DNA of 8,489 bases from Chitinivibrionales bacterium (lineage in GTDB: Bacteria; Fibrobacterota; Chitinivibrionia; Chitinivibrionales; WJMI01): positions 1 through 8,489 of the forward strand of contig WJJU01000576.1 in assembly GCA_014729595.1 (NCBI GenBank). Reading direction: 5' to 3'. Position 1 is the stretch's first letter; the number at the start of each line of letters is the position of its first letter. Of this stretch, positions 5,268-8,489 are shown one piece after another. Below the pieces are notes generated by a model, which saw nothing but the letters and a program-made list of their open reading frames with translations, searched no databases and was not told the DNA's origin. Both the position numbers and the translations under genes were made by a program.

Positions 5268-8200
5268 CACGTTTCCAAAAGTTCCCGGCCCCGCGCCGCG
5301 AGCCCTTCGGGGGTGATCGGCATGAGCGGCTTTACTTTCGAGCGACCGAATTGCGTTACGGCAAGCTCCTCGATCCACTGTGCGTAGCGCTCCAGTTCCA
5401 GACGGCGCGAGGGCATTGCCGCTCCCGGTCTGGCTTGGAGCCTCCGCAGCGTTTTTCGAAATGCTTCAATATCCGCCATAACCGTCCGGAACCGTCGAGG
5501 ATTAAGAAACGCCGTTTCGATTCGCGCCTCGAACGCCAAGAGGTACCGCGGAAGCCCGTCCAGAAACCGTGGGGACAGCGATTCGTCGAACAGCATCTCG
5601 ATGTACTTATCGAATGAGTCGTACAGTCTTTCGGCAATGGACTGATACATGGGGCTTTGCGGATGACGCGCGGCCATCTTTTCCAACTTGCGGGCACAGC
5701 GCTCATAGCCGTCGGCAACCGCTGCGATCAACCCCAGCGCCTGCTCCGCCGCCAAGGGTATTTTCTCCGCAGCCGACGACAAAAGCGCGCGAAAACCGGC
5801 GGCGTCACGCGGCACCTCGGCGGGAAGCCTCAGAACACGCTCGACCGTCAAGCGTTCCAGCGTATGCTTGAGTTCATCTTCGGAACTGAAGTCGCATGCC
5901 TGCCCGATCAGTGCCGGGGGAACCGTTACCGAATGCAGATTCCAAGCAAGCTCTTCGACAAGCGCCTCTTCCAGTAAGTTCCGTACCGCGGCCGCGTGCT
6001 CGACGGCCGCCCGTGTTTCTGACCAAAACACTCGAACGGCAACGCCCCCCTGTTCTCGGCGCAAGCCGGGATACACCCGCCAAGCAACGAGCTGCCCGGG
6101 AGGCTGCATAAGAGCAAGCCGCGGTACAATTCCAAAATTCCACTCGTCCGACCCGCTACGCTCCAACCCTTCACACCACGGCGCCCATCGTGAGGCGCGC
6201 ACACTCGGAGGCGACACCGAAATCTCAGGCATATCCATGCCCGCCCGAAAGACGTCGCGCACAATACCCTTCTCACCAATCACCGAAATGCGCGGCCACA
6301 AATGCTTCGGAAAAAGGCACGTTGGAACCGTTTCTTCGGTTATCGCAATTCCAATCTTTTCGGATGCGACTTCCCGCAGCGCCTCCGTGAACGGTACGGC
6401 CCCGGGGACTAATGCATCGGCTATCTCGTGCACCAGCTCTTCGGCGTTTTCCGGATCCTCCCCTACCCGCTTTGACATAAAGTCAACCAGATGCTCTATT
6501 CGGCGGCGGGTCAATGATGGAAAGATCCAGGCCCAGAGATCGAGCGGCACATCGCCAAAGAGCGCTTCGGGAACGTGAACGGTCACGCCGTCGTTCGGCT
6601 CCGCAGGCGCATACTCCCACATGCAGGGCAAACGGATACCGGCAACGGTAATCGTATCGGGAAATGCATCGACTTGGGAGGGAATGGGCGACGCAAGAAG
6701 ATCGCCCTCTTCGGCGCAAAGAAAAACCCTGTCCCCCGATCCCGCACATACCCGCTTCATTTCGGCTATCGAGCATACGCCGGGCAACTTTTGGCTGTAG
6801 AACCGTTCGAACGTATCGTCACCGGCATACAACGATCGCGTTCGCAGTTTGCGCTCCGCCAGATCGATTTTGTCGCGAAGCTTGCGGTTGTGCGCGATAA
6901 ACCGCCACGAGTATCCCGCCCGCTCCCCCACCAGCGCTTCGCGCACAAATACCTCGTGGGCCCGCTCACGGTCCTTTTCCGCCAAATCGACCATGCGATT
7001 CCGAACCAGCGTAAATCCGTCAAGCGTCACCTCTTCACGAGCGCGAACTCCGCCGCTCTCTTCATCGAAATGACCGTCATGCCACGTATACGTACAGCGC
7101 TCACCAAACAGTTCTTCGACCCAGCGGGGATGAATCGAAGCCGCGGTGCGGCCGTATAGTCGCTTTGTCTCGACAATCTCGTGGAACATGATCCATCGGG
7201 GTTGCTCTCCGTGGAGTTTTGAACCGGGGAAGACGGCGATATCGTGCTCGCGCACACCGCGATACAGACCGTTGCCCTCATGATGTGCTATGTTGGCGAC
7301 GAGCCCGCTAAGCAAGCTTTTATGTATGGCCTCGTATGATGCCGGTTCGCGGTTAAATTTCAAACCGCCGATACGCCGCAAAATGCGTTCGATCTGGCGA
7401 TGTACCTCGATCCACTCACGCACACGCGATAAAGACAAACCGTTATCCTCGCAAAAACGCTCCAGCCGCTGCTTCGACGCGAACCGCTTCGCGCCGGAAC
7501 CGCCGGTACCGCTCGCATGAAGCGCATCCCAGATGTTAACAAAAGTCATAAAATCCGACCGCCTGCCGGTAAGGCGAGCGGAACGACCCGCGCCACTTTC
7601 ACCATCAGCATTGCTTAATCGCGGATCGCTCACCGACAGCGCGGCGGCTATGACGGCGACCTCACGCACCGCTCCCTCACGCCGGGCATGCAAAAGCATT
7701 CGCGCGACCGGTGGATCGAGCGGCAAGCGGGCCATTTTTTTTCCAAGGCCGGTAAGTGAGCCGCGGTTGCTCACGGCGCCCAGCTCACGAAGTTGACGCC
7801 GGGCGGCGGCAAGCGCGCGAGGTGTCGGGCGCTGCAAAAACGGAAACTTCTCGGGTTTCCCTATGCGAAGCCACATCATGCGCAAAATAACCCCGGCCAG
7901 ATTGGCGCGCTTGATCTCCGGTGTAAAGAAACACGGACGCGATTGATAGTCATGATCCGAGTACAGGCGGACGCATACCCCTTCGCGTACCCGGCCACAT
8001 CGTCCGGCGCGCTGGTCCGCCGAAGAGCGGGCGATACGCTCGACCGGCATGCGAGTGACACCCGCCGTCGGCTCGTAGCGAAGCGTCCGGGCAAGACCGG
8101 TGTCCACAACGAACCTGATTCCCGGAACGGTAACCGATGTCTCGGCAATGTTCGTGGCGACGATAATCGTACGACCGCGGCGACGGTTGAATACCTCCTG

Positions 8201-8489
8201 CTGCTCTTCGACACGAAGTCTGCCGTGAAGAGGAAGAACGCGGTCCTCGGGGTTGGCGACAAGGCGACGAAGCGGCGAGATAGTGTCTTGAATATCTTGA
8301 ATGGTCGGCATAAAAATAAGAATATCACCGTCGGGCTCCCGCCGCACCAAATCACGTACCACCGCGCTCACACCATCGACGTACGACCCCATCGCTTCAC
8401 CATTCCACAATTCCACGAGAGGCTGATACCGGGTTTCGACCGGATAGCGGCGCCCCGAAACGGTAATGACCGGCGCATGGTGGAAAGCC
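5264..8489 (-). CDS. hrpA: ATP-dependent RNA helicase HrpA, DEAH-box family (N-terminus beyond window)
   Basis: The minus-strand frame is open from the right edge (8488) to a TAA at 5264-5266, giving 1074 codons. There is no reason to start at the internal GTG at 8416, since the residues before it (APVITVSGRRYPVE, about 8440-8480) already match HrpA. Helicase motifs seen: DGDILIFM (8309-8332), TIIVATNIAETSVTVPG and following DTG (about 8096-8172), and motif VI QRAGRCGR (7991-8014), which contacts ATP and RNA. Walker A, DEAH and SAT motifs would lie in the roughly 240-280 missing residues. A winged-helix/HA2 region (about 7600-7900) follows, then SDFMTFVNIWDAL, LSRVREWIEVHRQ, AVFPGSKL, WIMFHEIVETKRLYGR and DGVTVHVP, all hallmarks of the long HrpA C-terminal region (DUF3418). 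Estimated full length of about 1300 residues equals E. coli HrpA. The cytoplasmic enzyme remodels RNA; in E. coli it is linked to fimbrial mRNA processing and to acting on stalled or collided ribosomes. No frameshift is seen. Confidence 0.95.
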   Translation of the reverse strand, partial: AFHHAPVITVSGRRYPVETRYQPLVELWNGEAMGSYVDGVSAVVRDLVRREPDGDILIFMPTIQDIQDTISPLRRLVANPEDRVLPLHGRLRVEEQQEVFNRRRGRTIIVATNIAETSVTVPGIRFVVDTGLARTLRYEPTAGVTRMPVERIARSSADQRAGRCGRVREGVCVRLYSDHDYQSRPCFFTPEIKRANLAGVILRMMWLRIGKPEKFPFLQRPTPRALAAARRQLRELGAVSNRGSLTGLGKKMARLPLDPPVARMLLHARREGAVREVAVIAAALSVSDPRLSNADGESGAGRSARLTGRRSDFMTFVNIWDALHASGTGGSGAKRFASKQRLERFCEDNGLSLSRVREWIEVHRQIERILRRIGGLKFNREPASYEAIHKSLLSGLVANIAHHEGNGLYRGVREHDIAVFPGSKLHGEQPRWIMFHEIVETKRLYGRTAASIHPRWVEELFGERCTYTWHDGHFDEESGGVRAREEVTLDGFTLVRNRMVDLAEKDRERAHEVFVREALVGERAGYSWRFIAHNRKLRDKIDLAERKLRTRSLYAGDDTFERFYSQKLPGVCSIAEMKRVCAGSGDRVFLCAEEGDLLASPIPSQVDAFPDTITVAGIRLPCMWEYAPAEPNDGVTVHVPEALFGDVPLDLWAWIFPSLTRRRIEHLVDFMSKRVGEDPENAEELVHEIADALVPGAVPFTEALREVASEKIGIAITEETVPTCLFPKHLWPRISVIGEKGIVRDVFRAGMDMPEISVSPPSVRASRWAPWCEGLERSGSDEWNFGIVPRLALMQPPGQLVAWRVYPGLRREQGGVAVRVFWSETRAAVEHAAAVRNLLEEALVEELAWNLHSVTVPPALIGQACDFSSEDELKHTLERLTVERVLRLPAEVPRDAAGFRALLSSAAEKIPLAAEQALGLIAAVADGYERCARKLEKMAARHPQSPMYQSIAERLYDSFDKYIEMLFDESLSPRFLDGLPRYLLAFEARIETAFLNPRRFRTVMADIEAFRKTLRRLQARPGAAMPSRRLELERYAQWIEELAVTQFGRSKVKPLMPITPEGLAARGRELLETW

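Noticed and set aside
5868..6578. A 236-codon plus-strand frame inside the helicase gene
   Set aside because: Ser/Arg/Pro-rich composition and complete overlap with conserved HrpA sequence show it is a shadow.

Overview
The window holds two large protein-coding regions pointing towards each other (tail to tail), separated by a 290-base gap. Both run off the window edges. No tRNA, rRNA, CRISPR array, insertion sequence or phage gene is visible. The long HrpA-type helicase with its large C-terminal extension is most familiar from Gram-negative bacteria, especially Proteobacteria, though actinobacteria also have it. A huge, cysteine-poor multidomain protein with RTX-like motifs also fits a Gram-negative accessory locus. 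There is no marker precise enough to name a genus.

Left region (1-4973, + strand): one uninterrupted reading frame of 1656 codons, already open at the first base, so the true start lies upstream. Residue numbers here count the Met at base 27 as 1. In order it has: a beta-rich, Asp/Gly-rich part with RTX-like half motifs and three diverged internal repeats; a Gly/Ala-rich hydrophobic segment (about 427-473) and further hydrophobic helices; an unrecognised middle; one clear and one diverged peptidoglycan-binding-like module (about 946-1107); a histidine cluster (1134-1161); an unrecognised beta-rich block; and a C-terminal papain-like/NlpC-P60-like domain with candidate catalytic Cys1488 and His1570. 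This layout resembles a secreted effector or polymorphic toxin that acts at the cell wall, but the delivery route is not visible and no convincing immunity gene follows.

Gap (4974-5263): a weak candidate terminator just after the large gene, then a GC-rich multi-hairpin element whose two ends can pair (5033-5123), and a hairpin overlapping the stop codon of the helicase gene. The multi-hairpin element looks like a dispersed intergenic repeat.

Right region (5264-8489, - strand): the C-terminal 1074 codons of an HrpA-type DEAH-box RNA helicase. The N-terminal ATPase half of the motor (Walker A, DEAH box) lies beyond the right edge. The two genes show no functional connection. The helicase looks like ordinary chromosomal backbone and the left gene like accessory content beside it.
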